Shown here: positions 24,826 to 32,871 of the stretch, piece by piece
Layout: every line of letters begins with the position of its first letter
How positions within the stretch are numbered: the stretch's first letter is position 1
From: JAHITU01 sp964486155
GTDB taxonomy: Bacteria; Patescibacteriota; Minisyncoccia; Phycocordibacterales; UBA12079
Assembly: GCA_964486155.1 (NCBI GenBank)
Contig: CAZAKQ010000004.1
Location: forward strand, 1-50,896
DNA length: 50,896 nt
Direction of reading: 5' to 3'
Program-made: the position numbers and the translations under genes
Notes under the pieces: model-generated
The model's database searches: none
What the model was told of the DNA's origin: nothing
Seen by the model: only the letters and a program-made list of their open reading frames with translations

Positions 24826-26137
24826 TAGAGTTCCTCCTCATGATCTAGAAGTTGAGGAAGCTTTATTAGCAACTGTATTTGGTATTGATGGTACATTATT
24901 TAAGGTTCGTGATCTACTTAAACCTGAAGATTTTTATAAAGGAGCTCATAAAAAGATTTATGCTGCTATGTTAGAATCTTCTTTTGAAAAAGAAAAAGTT
25001 GATGTTACAGTGGTGGTAGATACATTAAAAAGGAAGGAGGAACTTGAAAGTATCGGAGGTATGGCTTATATAGTTACTTTAATGGATTCAGCTCCTTTGT
25101 CTATTTGTGTTGAAGATCATGTAAGAATAATCCGTCGTTGCAGTGTAAAGCGTTTGGCTATAGAAAAAGCCAGTGAAATAATTGAGGTAGCTTTGAAAGA
25201 TGATATAGATTTAGACATCTTTCTCGCTGAAATGGATAATTCTTTAAGTGAAGTAAAAGAAAAAGCAGCTGAAGGAGTAAAGAAGGAGAAATTTGAAGTC
25301 AGTTTTGATAATCTTTTTTCTTCAAATGTTACTGAGACCCCTTTTGAACATCTTAATAATCTGATAACTGGATTTGGTTCTGAAGAACTTGTACTTATTG
25401 GAGGAAGACAAGGGTCAGGAAAAACAGCTCTTTGTTTGAGACAAATTAGACACACAGTCATGGAAAAAGGACAAGGTATAATTTATTGTGGAGCTCATAT
25501 GGATGAAACTCGTATCTATCTTAGACTTATTGCTCAAATGACTGGTCTTAAATTTAAAGATTTGAATAGAGGTTCAAAACTTTTGGAGACTAAGGCAAAA
25601 GAAATAAATGAGGCTATTGAATTAATTAGATCAAAACAATCTTTGATACAATCTATTGTCATTAACAAAAAAATTGAATTATCTCAATTGCAAACATTAA
25701 TTGGATCTGCTGTTAGAGGCATGGAAACTGAACCTAGGTTTGTGTTTATAGAAAATCTTCAACAATTGAGTTGGCATGGTAAAAATTTTAGAGGTAATGT
25801 TTTTGCGGAATCTAACTTCATGATTGAAAAAATTAAATCTTGGGGTTTGAAAATGCCATTTACTCTGGTAGTATCAAGTCAATTAACTCGAAAATCAGGA
25901 GAAGGAGAGGATAAACGTCCTCAAATTGGACATATACTTAGTGATGAAGCTGAACATCTTCCCGAAGTTATTCTCTTTCCGTTTAGACCTAATTATTATG
26001 AGAAAAGAAATATTAAAGATGCAGGTCGTCCTGAACATGATGCAGAACTTATTCTTGCAAAAGGAGGACCTCCTTTAATTCTTCCAATGACTTTTTGGGG
26101 AGATTCTCTAAATTGGGAAGAAAGGGAAGTTGGTTAA
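24788..26137 (+). CDS. DnaB-like helicase/RecA-fold ATPase, divergent
   Basis: 449 residues. A DnaB N-terminal domain (PPHDLEVEEALLATVFGIDG to about 125), a linker, and a RecA-fold domain with Walker A GGRQGSGKTAL near 204 and Walker B-like PRFVFIENLQQL near 317. By eye, the DnaB catalytic Glu in SLEM is His here (CGAHMDE near 238), and the IGKQRNG arginine-finger region is LAKGGPP. It has its own AAAGGAGG site inside the RT gene and follows it by overlap, so the two form an operon. It may be an accessory or effector protein of the RT rather than the replicative helicase. Confidence 0.75.
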   Translation: MKKFLTKIDPLLDRVPPHDLEVEEALLATVFGIDGTLFKVRDLLKPEDFYKGAHKKIYAAMLESSFEKEKVDVTVVVDTLKRKEELESIGGMAYIVTLMDSAPLSICVEDHVRIIRRCSVKRLAIEKASEIIEVALKDDIDLDIFLAEMDNSLSEVKEKAAEGVKKEKFEVSFDNLFSSNVTETPFEHLNNLITGFGSEELVLIGGRQGSGKTALCLRQIRHTVMEKGQGIIYCGAHMDETRIYLRLIAQMTGLKFKDLNRGSKLLETKAKEINEAIELIRSKQSLIQSIVINKKIELSQLQTLIGSAVRGMETEPRFVFIENLQQLSWHGKNFRGNVFAESNFMIEKIKSWGLKMPFTLVVSSQLTRKSGEGEDKRPQIGHILSDEAEHLPEVILFPFRPNYYEKRNIKDAGRPEHDAELILAKGGPPLILPMTFWGDSLNWEEREVG

Positions 26138-26152
26138 TCTTAGATATTTAGT

Positions 26153-26197
26153 CAAAAAAGGCTCTTGTGAACTTGAAATTCACAAGAGCCTTCTTTA
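26153..26197. terminator. Terminator of the retron-like operon
   Basis: AAAAAAGGCTCTTGTGAA pairs with TTCACAAGAGCCTTCTTT around CTTGAAA. Confidence 0.8.
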
Positions 26198-26220
26198 TTT
26201 TGTTTAATTTAAACTCCAAT

Positions 26221-26412
26221 TTAAACTCCTAAAAATTTAAGAATAGCATGAACCAAGAATGCTGGCCAAACAAGAGCTTTTAGAAATCCTATTGCTCCCA
26301 TTCCGAAACTAGTTGCTGTTGATATGTAATAAACAGCAGCTCCAAGAAACCCTAATATGTAACCCATACCAGAACAGTCTTCTCCACATTTTTCACAAAG
26401 TTTTTTGTGCAT
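26221..26412 (-). CDS. Small membrane protein with N-terminal Cys cluster
   Basis: 63 residues: MHKKLCEKCGEDCSGMG (three Cys) followed by two hydrophobic glycine-rich segments (about 17-35 and 42-60). Last of three small minus-strand genes. The Cys cluster could bind a metal. Unknown function. Confidence 0.5.
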   Translation of the reverse strand: MHKKLCEKCGEDCSGMGYILGFLGAAVYYISTATSFGMGAIGFLKALVWPAFLVHAILKFLGV

Positions 26413-26450
26413 AAATTTTGTTAATTAACTAATAATTTTTTATTTTGTTT

Positions 26451-26624
26451 CTATTTTTCAAAAAAGCCTTTGCCTATTAATATACCCGCTGAAATTCCCA
26501 CAAAAAATAATATTAAAGGATCAATGTCTCCTTTTGAAACTAATATACCTATAATAGCAATAGCAGGAGCTATTCCAAGTAATGCTTTTTTAGGAATATT
26601 TATATTTTCTTTTGTATTTTTCAT
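26451..26624 (-). CDS. Small two-helix membrane protein
   Basis: 57 residues, MKNTKENINIPKKALLGIAP then two hydrophobic helices (about 13-30 and 36-52) separated by SKGDIDP, ending FFEK. Its ATG lies 1 nt after the stop of the preceding gene (TAACATG), so translation is coupled. The holin-like size and topology are noted but not proof. Confidence 0.5.
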   Translation of the reverse strand: MKNTKENINIPKKALLGIAPAIAIIGILVSKGDIDPLILFFVGISAGILIGKGFFEK

Positions 26625-26625
26625 G

Positions 26626-26781
26626 TTATTCGTCTTTTGTTCTCCAATTTATTTCAAAAGATACGGAATACTTATTAGGAATATTCCATTTAGAAAATCT
26701 TAAGAAAAATAACTGAAATTTGTTTTCAGCTATTTTACCAAAGCCAAATCTATTTAAAGTTAATTCTATATCAAAAACCAT
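26626..26781 (-). CDS. Short soluble protein, first gene of a three-gene unit
   Basis: 51 residues, MVFDIELTLNRFGFGKIAEN...FEINWRTKDE. A TATAAT box ends about 7 nt before the ATG, suggesting a leaderless transcript. Coupled to the 57-residue membrane protein by stop/start spacing of 1 nt. Unknown function. Confidence 0.45.
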   Translation of the reverse strand: MVFDIELTLNRFGFGKIAENKFQLFFLRFSKWNIPNKYSVSFEINWRTKDE

Positions 26782-26810
26782 GTTTAAATTATATCATACT
26801 TGAATTAAAT

Positions 26811-26850
26811 ATCACTTGGACGTCACTTGGACATGAAACGTCCAAGTGAT
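26811..26850. repeat. Palindrome with ATCACTTGGAC arms
   Basis: ATCACTTGGACG and CGTCCAAGTGAT style arms flank a direct CACTTGGAC repeat; it could be a terminator or a regulator site. A single worn GACATCCAAGTGAT occurs at 43844-43857. Confidence 0.4.
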
Positions 26851-26864
26851 TTAAACTTTCTCTT

Positions 26865-26917
26865 GCTCCGTTTAGTAGACTGTCTATCCGCCTTAGGAGG
26901 AAAGTTCGAACCTGTGT
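26865..26917 (+). repeat. GCTCCGTTTAGTAGAC / TTCGAACCTGTGT repeat, interrupted copy
   Basis: GCTCCGTTTAGTAGAC and AAGTTCGAACCTGTGT match the repeat at 34771 and 35859, but here are separated by about 20 nt containing CCGCCTTAGGAGG. TTCGAAC is T-loop-like. A hairpin with AAACCCGTAGAACGAG follows. Confidence 0.5.
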
Positions 26918-26999
26918 TTTAATGATAGTTGGGTAGGGAATAGAAAAAACCCGTAGAACGAGCTTTTTCGTTTTACAGGTTTAAATTTTAGGATTAATA

Positions 27000-27683
27000 T
27001 CAAGAGATATCTCTTACTCCAAAATCAATTAGTTTTTTAATAGTTTGGGCAAGAGTTAGTTTATTCTTTTTCTGAAATAGTTCAATAGAATCTTTGAAAA
27101 TTTGTTCTTCTATTTCAAACGATTCTTCCACATCTTTATACTGTATCGTAATTAACGGATGCTGTTTTAACTCTTTTAAAAGATCTTCATGACCTCTTCG
27201 TTTTAATTCATCGTATACTTTGCTAATTAAACTAGCTTTGAGCGATAAACCTTCAATCACTGATATTTCATCTTCATTCATTAAAGCATCTTTAAATAAA
27301 GAAAAAGGAATGTTTAATTTAGCAATGATTTCCACAGTAGGCATTAAATATCCAACACCATTGAGTTGATTCTCATTCTCTTCTATTTTTTTAATATTAT
27401 AAGAAGTAAAGCCACATTCTTCAAGAAATTCAACATCTACCATTTTGGTTATGCACGGAAAAAATTTCCCTCCCTCAATAACACATTTCTTTAATTGTTT
27501 AAGATCAATTACAAATTCCTTAACCCCATCTTGCTTTGGAGCTTTAGGGCATGGTTTAGCAAGTTTACCCCAACCTTCAGGAACATGATCAGTTGCTCCA
27601 CAATTTTTACATATTTCATCGAAAGATGAAGCGTCAGACATACGAGTATCGTGACTTGGGTGGAGTGTTTCTTTTTCAGCCAT
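27000..27683 (-). CDS. Hypothetical protein with a Cys zinc-like motif
   Basis: 227 residues with AAGGAG 9 nt upstream. An N-terminal CKNCGATDH...CP motif (about 25-45) looks like a small zinc site, followed by CVIEGGKFFPCITKM and an all-helical part. Its promoter is nearly identical to that of the 91-residue repeat protein upstream. Strong ribosome site and promoter suggest good expression. No family recognised. Confidence 0.6.
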   Translation of the reverse strand: MAEKETLHPSHDTRMSDASSFDEICKNCGATDHVPEGWGKLAKPCPKAPKQDGVKEFVIDLKQLKKCVIEGGKFFPCITKMVDVEFLEECGFTSYNIKKIEENENQLNGVGYLMPTVEIIAKLNIPFSLFKDALMNEDEISVIEGLSLKASLISKVYDELKRRGHEDLLKELKQHPLITIQYKDVEESFEIEEQIFKDSIELFQKKNKLTLAQTIKKLIDFGVRDIS

Positions 27684-27740
27684 TTATTATCTCCTTAATT
27701 GAAAGTTTATATTTTTTTAAAATACTGCTTCTACTGTTAA

Positions 27741-27778
27741 AAATATACAAGATTACTTCATTTTTGTAAAGAGATTTG
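27741..27778 (-). promoter_or_regulatory. Duplicated promoter, copy 1
   Basis: Minus strand: AAATCTCTTTACAAAAATGA then AGTAATCTTGTATA; TTTACA and TATATT boxes. About 37 bp match the copy at 28163-28199 apart from a few bases. Confidence 0.65.
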
Positions 27779-27840
27779 AACCTTTGAGTAGAGAATAAGA
27801 AAACCGCCCAAACAGAAGCAGTTTTCTGTTTGGACGATGG

Positions 27841-28116
27841 TTACATTTTAGCCAGCACTTTGATAACTGCCGGCTCCATACTTCTAGGACATTCCTGATA
27901 CAAAGCCTTTGCTTCAGCAGGAGTGGTCAGAAGTGGAATTGCCAGTTCTTCCCATTTCTTCACAACTGCCGACTTCATACTTCTAGGACATTCCTGATAC
28001 AAAGCCTTTGCTTCAGCAGGAGTGGTCAGTTTAGAAATTACATCTTCAGGGTTGATAATTATCTCAACTTGATTAACATCCATACCCAATAGATTACTAA
28101 TTTCTTTCGCTTTCAT
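27841..28116 (-). CDS. Small protein with an internal tandem repeat
   Basis: 91 residues with AAAGGAGG upstream. The word LTTPAEAKALYQECPRSM occurs twice (about 30-47 and 62-79), followed by K/E-rich helices. The underlying DNA repeats are almost identical over more than 50 bp, so the duplication is recent or kept by gene conversion. A helical repeat protein of unknown role. Confidence 0.6.
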   Translation of the reverse strand: MKAKEISNLLGMDVNQVEIIINPEDVISKLTTPAEAKALYQECPRSMKSAVVKKWEELAIPLLTTPAEAKALYQECPRSMEPAVIKVLAKM

Positions 28117-28162
28117 GGAAACCTCCTTTTTTAAAATTTAAATATACTTCTTTTGACTGATT

Positions 28163-28199
28163 AAATTATACAAGATTACTTTGTTTTTGTAAAGAGATT
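28163..28199 (-). promoter_or_regulatory. Duplicated promoter, copy 2
   Basis: Minus strand TTTACA, 17 nt, TATAAT inside AAATCTCTTTACAAAAACAA AGTAATCTTG; drives the 91-residue repeat protein. Confidence 0.7.
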
Positions 28200-28318
28200 T
28201 TGGTAATTTGCATATATACATATTAGTGGTTTTTACTTCAAATAGTTAAAATAATTAAATTGGTTATATGTGGATAACTTTGTTTTTTATTTTTAAAATA
28301 ATTATTATAATTAATTTA

Positions 28319-28576
28319 ATGATATTAAAAAATAAATGGAGTTGGATTTTAATTATTTTGATAATTTTATCAATAGCTTATTTTTATTTTCTAAGACAAA
28401 ATGATGACATTAAAAATACTTCCGAAGGTTCTACTTGGCAAATTGATATTGCTGAAAATAATATAGAACAAATAGATACTGAAACTGCTCAGGAATTAGA
28501 AAAAGCTAATCCTTACAAAGAGATAGAAGAAAAAGCTAATCCGTTTAAGGACCCTTATCAAAACCCTTTTGAATAA
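28319..28576 (+). CDS. Anchored small hypothetical protein
   Basis: 85 residues from ATG 28319, chosen because a TATAAT box ends 9 nt upstream; an in-frame ATG at 28268 would add 17 very hydrophobic residues. One membrane segment (about 7-24) and a polar, acidic tail with a repeated KANP(Y/F)K word. It precedes the Cys-repeat surface protein by 27 bp and may share its transcript. Confidence 0.5.
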   Translation: MILKNKWSWILIILIILSIAYFYFLRQNDDIKNTSEGSTWQIDIAENNIEQIDTETAQELEKANPYKEIEEKANPFKDPYQNPFE

Positions 28577-28603
28577 ATTAATTAATCCTTAATATATAAA
28601 ATT

Positions 28604-30349
28604 ATGAGTTATAAAAAAAGTAAAACAATACTGCTTCTAGCAGGTTTGTTTGTGTTCACAGCTTTAGCTGTGGGTGATAATAAAGCTATTTTAGATTTAA
28701 ATTATCCTATAGAAGAATTGGGTGGTTGTGTTTCTCAAGAAGAATGTGGAATTTATTGTAGTAAAGAAGAAAATAGAGACAAATGTCTTAATTTCGCAAA
28801 AGAAAATAATCTTATTCCTGAAGAAGAAATAGACAGAATTAAAAAAGATATAGAAAAATTTGAAGAAAAATTGGAAGAATTTGGTCCAGGAGGGTGTATG
28901 ACTCCTAAAGAATGTGATGCTTATTGCCATGTATTAGATAATTTAGATGAATGTTTAGAATATGGAGTAAAACACGGTCATACTTCCCAAGAGGAAGCTG
29001 ATAAAATAAGAGAAGATGCTGAAAGAGGAGGGCCAGGAGGATGTAAATCAGACAAGGAATGTGATAACTATTGTAAAAATCCTGATAACGCAGATGAGTG
29101 TTTTAAATTTGTAATAGATGAGGGTAAAATTACACAGGAAGAAGCTGATTTTCTAATAGAAAGAATGAAAACTGAAAGAAAAATACGAGATAAGGATGAA
29201 ATAAAAATAAATGAAGAAAAAGTTTTAGAAATATTAGAGACAGGTAGTGGCCCAGGAGGTTGTAAAACAATGGAAGAATGTGATGAATATTGTTCAGGAT
29301 TTGATCATGGTCCTGAATGTTTAGAATTTGCAATTCAAAATGGTTTAATTTCTGAGGGTGAGGATATGGAGCATGTCGAAAGAATGTCAAAAATAAAAAG
29401 TGGACCAGGTGGATGTTTAAATCAAGAAGAGTGTGATGAATTTTGTGAAAAAGAAGAAAATCAAAAAGAATGTATGGATTTTATGATAAAAAATAAAATG
29501 ATGTCAGAGGAAGAAATTAAAATGATGGAGAAAGAAATGATGATAATAAAAAAATTAAATAAACCTATGGGACCTAAAGGATGTTCAACATCTGAAGAAT
29601 GTCGAGCTTATTGTGAAGATCCTAATCACACAGAAGAATGTATAAATTTTGCTAGTCAAGATGGAAATATGTTTGATAAAAATATGGTTGATAAAATGAT
29701 GGGGGAAACACAAGAAGCTAAAGATAAAATAAGGCATATGGAAGGAGAGAAAAGAAATCTTTTTGATTTTAATAAAGAGAATGGAGAAAATTATAGAGAA
29801 TATGAGAATAATTATATTAGAAAACCAGATGAGCATTTTATTCCTGAAGTAAAATCTAAAAATGATTATGAATATCGTCGCGAAGATTTTATTGATGATC
29901 ATAAATGGGATTTACCAAAAGAATGTGAAGAAGTAGGAGCTATGTCTCCAGAAGCTTGTGATAAACATATGAGAGATATGATGGAAGTAGGTCCGGGTTG
30001 TGGAGATTGTAGTACTGTTTGTCTTCCTAATGCAGAGACAGATTGTATAGATAATCGCTGTATATGTAAGGAAGTCTTTATGCCAGAATCAGATAATATA
30101 GATTTTAGTCAAGAAATGCCGGAGATTAAATATCCTCCTGTAGAAAGTTATATAGAAGAAAGTGTTGAACAAACTCAAGAAATTTTTATCCCAGAATCAG
30201 ATAACAAAGATTTCTATATAGAAGGATCAGAGCATTTTATAGAAGATAATATAGAAAACGATCTACAAGAAGAATTTAATAATACTTCTTATGGTTATAA
30301 GAAATTTATTGGAGCCATTATTTATTCTCTTATGCCTCTAATTAAATAA
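28604..30349 (+). CDS. Secreted protein with six Cys repeats
   Basis: 581 residues. A signal peptide (about 1-24), then six repeats of about 50-65 residues with the pattern GPGGC-x5-EC-x2-YC-x6-10-C-x2-F followed by a charged helix, e.g. GPGGCMTPKECDAYCHVLDN and GPGGCKSDKECDNYCKNPDN. Four Cys per repeat suggest disulfides outside the cell. A later Cys cluster (GPGCGDCSTVCLPNAETDC, about 465-485) and a weak hydrophobic end follow. Similar Cys-repeat proteins are known from CPR genomes; probably surface adhesion or structure. Confidence 0.7.
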   Translation: MSYKKSKTILLLAGLFVFTALAVGDNKAILDLNYPIEELGGCVSQEECGIYCSKEENRDKCLNFAKENNLIPEEEIDRIKKDIEKFEEKLEEFGPGGCMTPKECDAYCHVLDNLDECLEYGVKHGHTSQEEADKIREDAERGGPGGCKSDKECDNYCKNPDNADECFKFVIDEGKITQEEADFLIERMKTERKIRDKDEIKINEEKVLEILETGSGPGGCKTMEECDEYCSGFDHGPECLEFAIQNGLISEGEDMEHVERMSKIKSGPGGCLNQEECDEFCEKEENQKECMDFMIKNKMMSEEEIKMMEKEMMIIKKLNKPMGPKGCSTSEECRAYCEDPNHTEECINFASQDGNMFDKNMVDKMMGETQEAKDKIRHMEGEKRNLFDFNKENGENYREYENNYIRKPDEHFIPEVKSKNDYEYRREDFIDDHKWDLPKECEEVGAMSPEACDKHMRDMMEVGPGCGDCSTVCLPNAETDCIDNRCICKEVFMPESDNIDFSQEMPEIKYPPVESYIEESVEQTQEIFIPESDNKDFYIEGSEHFIEDNIENDLQEEFNNTSYGYKKFIGAIIYSLMPLIK

Positions 30350-30417
30350 TTTTTTTACTTTTAAAAAACAAAAATCTTTATAATAAAAAATATGGTTTAA
30401 AAAACCATATTTTTAGT

Positions 30418-30480
30418 CTGTCTCGTTTAGTAACAGCCTGTACACCTCTGGAGGGAAGTTTGAAATTTTTGTTTGGTAAA
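30418..30480. other. Degenerate T-loop-like repeat
   Basis: TCTCGTTTAGTAACAGCCTG then CTCTGGAGGGAAGTTTGAA: a worn copy of the repeat at 26865 with its CTNNGGAGG insert. Confidence 0.35.
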
Positions 30481-30547
30481 ATAAAAATACCCTCAAGTTT
30501 CTAAATAGAACCTGACGGTATTTTGAGTTCGAAGAAAGAAGAGAAGT

Positions 30548-30751
30548 TTAAGAAATGCTAAGTAGAGCTAAATCAGAGGCCACTTTTTTACACTTCCTGT
30601 TTTCACAACAACGAATTGCTGCTGAGTTGGCTCCTTTTGAACAAACTGCCTCTATTGTTGATTTATTAGGGCAATAGTGCTCAGAGTTTCTATTAATACA
30701 ATTCTTTTTTTGATATGAAGATTTCTTACGAAAAATAATCTTTGTTTTCAT
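30548..30751 (-). CDS. Cys-rich small basic protein
   Basis: 67 residues with GAGGAGG 6 nt upstream. Six Cys in the second half (NCINRNSEHYCPNKSTIEAV...C...RCCENRKC). It lies between the Cys-repeat protein and a radical SAM peptide locus. It could be a secreted-type Cys peptide without a signal, a metal binder, or a RiPP-like substrate; none is demonstrated. Confidence 0.55.
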   Translation of the reverse strand: MKTKIIFRKKSSYQKKNCINRNSEHYCPNKSTIEAVCSKGANSAAIRCCENRKCKKVASDLALLSIS

Positions 30752-30835
30752 TTTATACCTCCTCTATATGATTTTAATATTTACATCCTAAATGAAATGG
30801 TATAATATTAATTAGTTATTGTCAATATTTGATTT

Positions 30836-30986
30836 GCTCCGGCGGTAAGGCTCGGTCACGAGTTACTAAGTATATTCAGAGCAAAGCTCTTCATCTACTA
30901 AGTACTCTCGACCCCGACTCGGCTACAAATTTTTCTTCCTGAAAAATTTGGCTTCGCAGCCTCCGTCTTTCGAGCCCTGCCTCGGA
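30836..30986 (-). repeat. tRNA-Asn-bounded structured element, distant copy
   Basis: Starts GCTCCGGCGGTAAGGCTCG (inverse of the tRNA-Asn 3' end) and ends TTTCGAGCCCTGCCTCGGA. Hairpin 1 pairs GAGTTACTAAGTA with TACTAAGTACTC, hairpin 2 pairs CAAATTTTTC with GAAAAATTTG; linker CTCGACCCCGACTCGG. It lies 5.6 kb from the intact tRNA-Asn. A hairpin with CACAACACTATTGTGTGG follows. Confidence 0.7.
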
Positions 30987-31185
30987 AGAAAACAAAAAAG
31001 CCACAACACTATTGTGTGGGGACTTAATTGTTTTTGCTCCACCTATTGTATGAAGTTAGAAATTTTTGTTTTTTATCTATTCTTAAATTCTCAAGAATTC
31101 AAGAATAGATATCTGGAGTTCTTATTAAACTTTAGGATTTGCTGGAAGTGATGTTAGCACTTCCAGCTTTTTAGGTGAATTTTTT

Positions 31186-31262
31186 TGCTTGATTTAATAA
31201 AATATGTTGCTATTTGAAATAAAAAAAGATATTCTAAATACAGGCAGTTCTTTAAAATAATG
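31186..31262 (+). promoter_or_regulatory. Leader of RiPP locus 1 with boxA-like element
   Basis: TTGCTTGATTTAATAAAATA-type promoter sequence, then CAGTTCTTTAAAATAA at 31245-31260, close to boxA and to the leaders at 23196, 45938, 46538 and 49950. Confidence 0.45.
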
Positions 31263-31290
31263 CTAGTATAGGAAAGGAGGTTTACTAAAG

Positions 31291-31404
31291 ATGAAAAAAG
31301 ATAACAAAAAGAAATCTACGAGGAGTATTAATCTGACTATCTCTCTTGTTAAACAGAAAAAAAGAATCATTGGAAAACTTTCTGTCGCAGGAGCTGAGTG
31401 CTAA
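31291..31404 (+). CDS. Candidate RiPP precursor peptide 1
   Basis: 37 residues, MKKDNKKKSTRSINLTISLV then a basic stretch and KLSVAGAEC, ending in its only Cys. GGAAAGGAGG lies 10 nt before the ATG. It sits 64 bp upstream of a PqqD-fused radical SAM/SPASM protein on the same strand, the usual precursor-maturase order. A basic leader and short C-terminal core with a terminal Cys fit a modified peptide; the modification cannot be predicted. Confidence 0.6.
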   Translation: MKKDNKKKSTRSINLTISLVKQKKRIIGKLSVAGAEC

Positions 31405-31468
31405 CTCACCACAGAGATGGCGGTAGAATTTATTTTTTACCGTCATTTATTTTTTAAAGGAGTATAAA

Positions 31469-32800
31469 ATGGAAACTAAAAATAGTTTTTTTAAAATATC
31501 TTCTAAATTCGTTTTTAAAAGGCATGGGGAAGATTTTTATTTCATTGACATAACAGACAGCTTAAATAATAGGTTCATTGTTGGTAAAGGAGCTGAAAAA
31601 GTATTATTTCCCTTACTAAAAGGAAAAAGTAAAGAGGAAGTGGCTTTGTCCGTAGGAGTTGATGAAAAATTGATTGAAGAATATGCTTCTTTATTAATCA
31701 AGAAAAAGATACTAAAAGCTTCTTCTTGTTCTGTTAATTCTTCTAACCATTGCTTCAAAATCTTTCCATCTATTGATACTTTGGATGTTATGATTACAAA
31801 TAAATGCAATCTCTCTTGTCCACATTGTTTTCCAGATAGTGGGAAAATTCATTATGATGAAGTTGATGTAGAAGTTTGGATTGATGTATTTAAACAAGCA
31901 AAAAAATTGGGTATTTTTGGTTTAAATATTTCAGGTGGAGAACCTTTTTTATCAAAAAAGTTGTATGAGATTTTAGAATATCTTCGGTCTGAAAATTATT
32001 TTCAAGTAAATTTGAATACTAACGGAACAATTCCAATAGATAGTTATTTAAAGATTATTTCTAAAACAATATCTCTTGTTCAGGTTAGTCTTGATGGAAA
32101 CACTAAAAACCATGATTTTTTTCGTGGACAAAAAGGAAGTTTTGATAAAGCTGTTTGTACGATAAAAAAGTTGATGTCCTATGGTATTGAAGTAGGTGTA
32201 GCTTTTTCCTTAGGTGCAAACAACCTTAATCAATTGGACGAAGTTGTGTCTGTTTGTAAGGATTTAGGTGTTAAGCATTTAAGTATTGGTTTCATAAAAT
32301 CAGTAGGAAGGTCTCTCTGTAATAATTTAGCTATTAACTCAATTTCTTTGTCTAAAGATAAATTTATAGATAAAATGTTAAATAAATTCTTAATTTTACA
32401 AAGATTAAAAGGGCTCGAAATTTCCTTCCCTTTTGATTTTAGCGGAGAAAAAAATGAATTAATAACTCCAGAAAGTTTAATATGTGGAGGAAATATAATT
32501 CAATCCATGGCGATCACTCCTAACGGTGATACTACTCCTTGTGGGATGCTCTTATCAGAAGAATTTTTTTGTGGAAATATCAAGGATTATAAAATTGAGG
32601 ATATTTGGTTGTCTGAAAAAATGCAAAATTTTAGAATGTTTCCTCTAAAAAAAGTTCCTGGATGTTGCGATTGCGATAAAATTCAATATTGCGGTAAACC
32701 TTGTTTGGTTCAAATGTTTAGTACTAATAATAACCTTGAATTACCTGATACTGGCAGATGTTTAATTACTGAGAAAATTATTTCTCTTATCAATAAATGA
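31469..32800 (+). CDS. Radical SAM/SPASM peptide maturase with PqqD-like domain
   Basis: 443 residues. The first about 95 residues resemble the PqqD/RRE precursor-binding fold (FKISSKFVFKRHGEDFYFID onwards). The radical SAM cluster CNLSCPHCF is at about 113-121, followed by GGEPFL and VQVSLDG motifs. The SPASM region has CGG...TPCGM...CGNI and a dense C-terminal set (GCCDCDKIQYCGKPC, about 395-410) for auxiliary iron-sulfur clusters. It probably installs a carbon- or sulfur-linked crosslink on the 37-residue peptide upstream. Start supported by AAAGGAG. Confidence 0.85.
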   Translation: METKNSFFKISSKFVFKRHGEDFYFIDITDSLNNRFIVGKGAEKVLFPLLKGKSKEEVALSVGVDEKLIEEYASLLIKKKILKASSCSVNSSNHCFKIFPSIDTLDVMITNKCNLSCPHCFPDSGKIHYDEVDVEVWIDVFKQAKKLGIFGLNISGGEPFLSKKLYEILEYLRSENYFQVNLNTNGTIPIDSYLKIISKTISLVQVSLDGNTKNHDFFRGQKGSFDKAVCTIKKLMSYGIEVGVAFSLGANNLNQLDEVVSVCKDLGVKHLSIGFIKSVGRSLCNNLAINSISLSKDKFIDKMLNKFLILQRLKGLEISFPFDFSGEKNELITPESLICGGNIIQSMAITPNGDTTPCGMLLSEEFFCGNIKDYKIEDIWLSEKMQNFRMFPLKKVPGCCDCDKIQYCGKPCLVQMFSTNNNLELPDTGRCLITEKIISLINK

Positions 32801-32802
32801 CA

Positions 32803-32850
32803 AAATCACGCGAATTTTAATTCAGCATTTATATTCGTGTGATTTTATTT
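32803..32850. terminator. Terminator of RiPP locus 1
   Basis: AAAATCACGCGAAT pairs with ATTCGTGTGATTTT, so the methyltransferase downstream has its own promoter. Confidence 0.7.
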
Positions 32851-32871
32851 TTTAAGGTATAATAAATTATT

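Noticed and set aside
26470..26703. 77-codon plus-strand frame
   Set aside because: The minus strand holds two coupled small genes with better start signals over the same bases.
23150..28116. Integrated prophage
   Set aside because: No capsid, terminase, tail or integrase gene; small membrane proteins and a DnaB-like gene alone are not enough.
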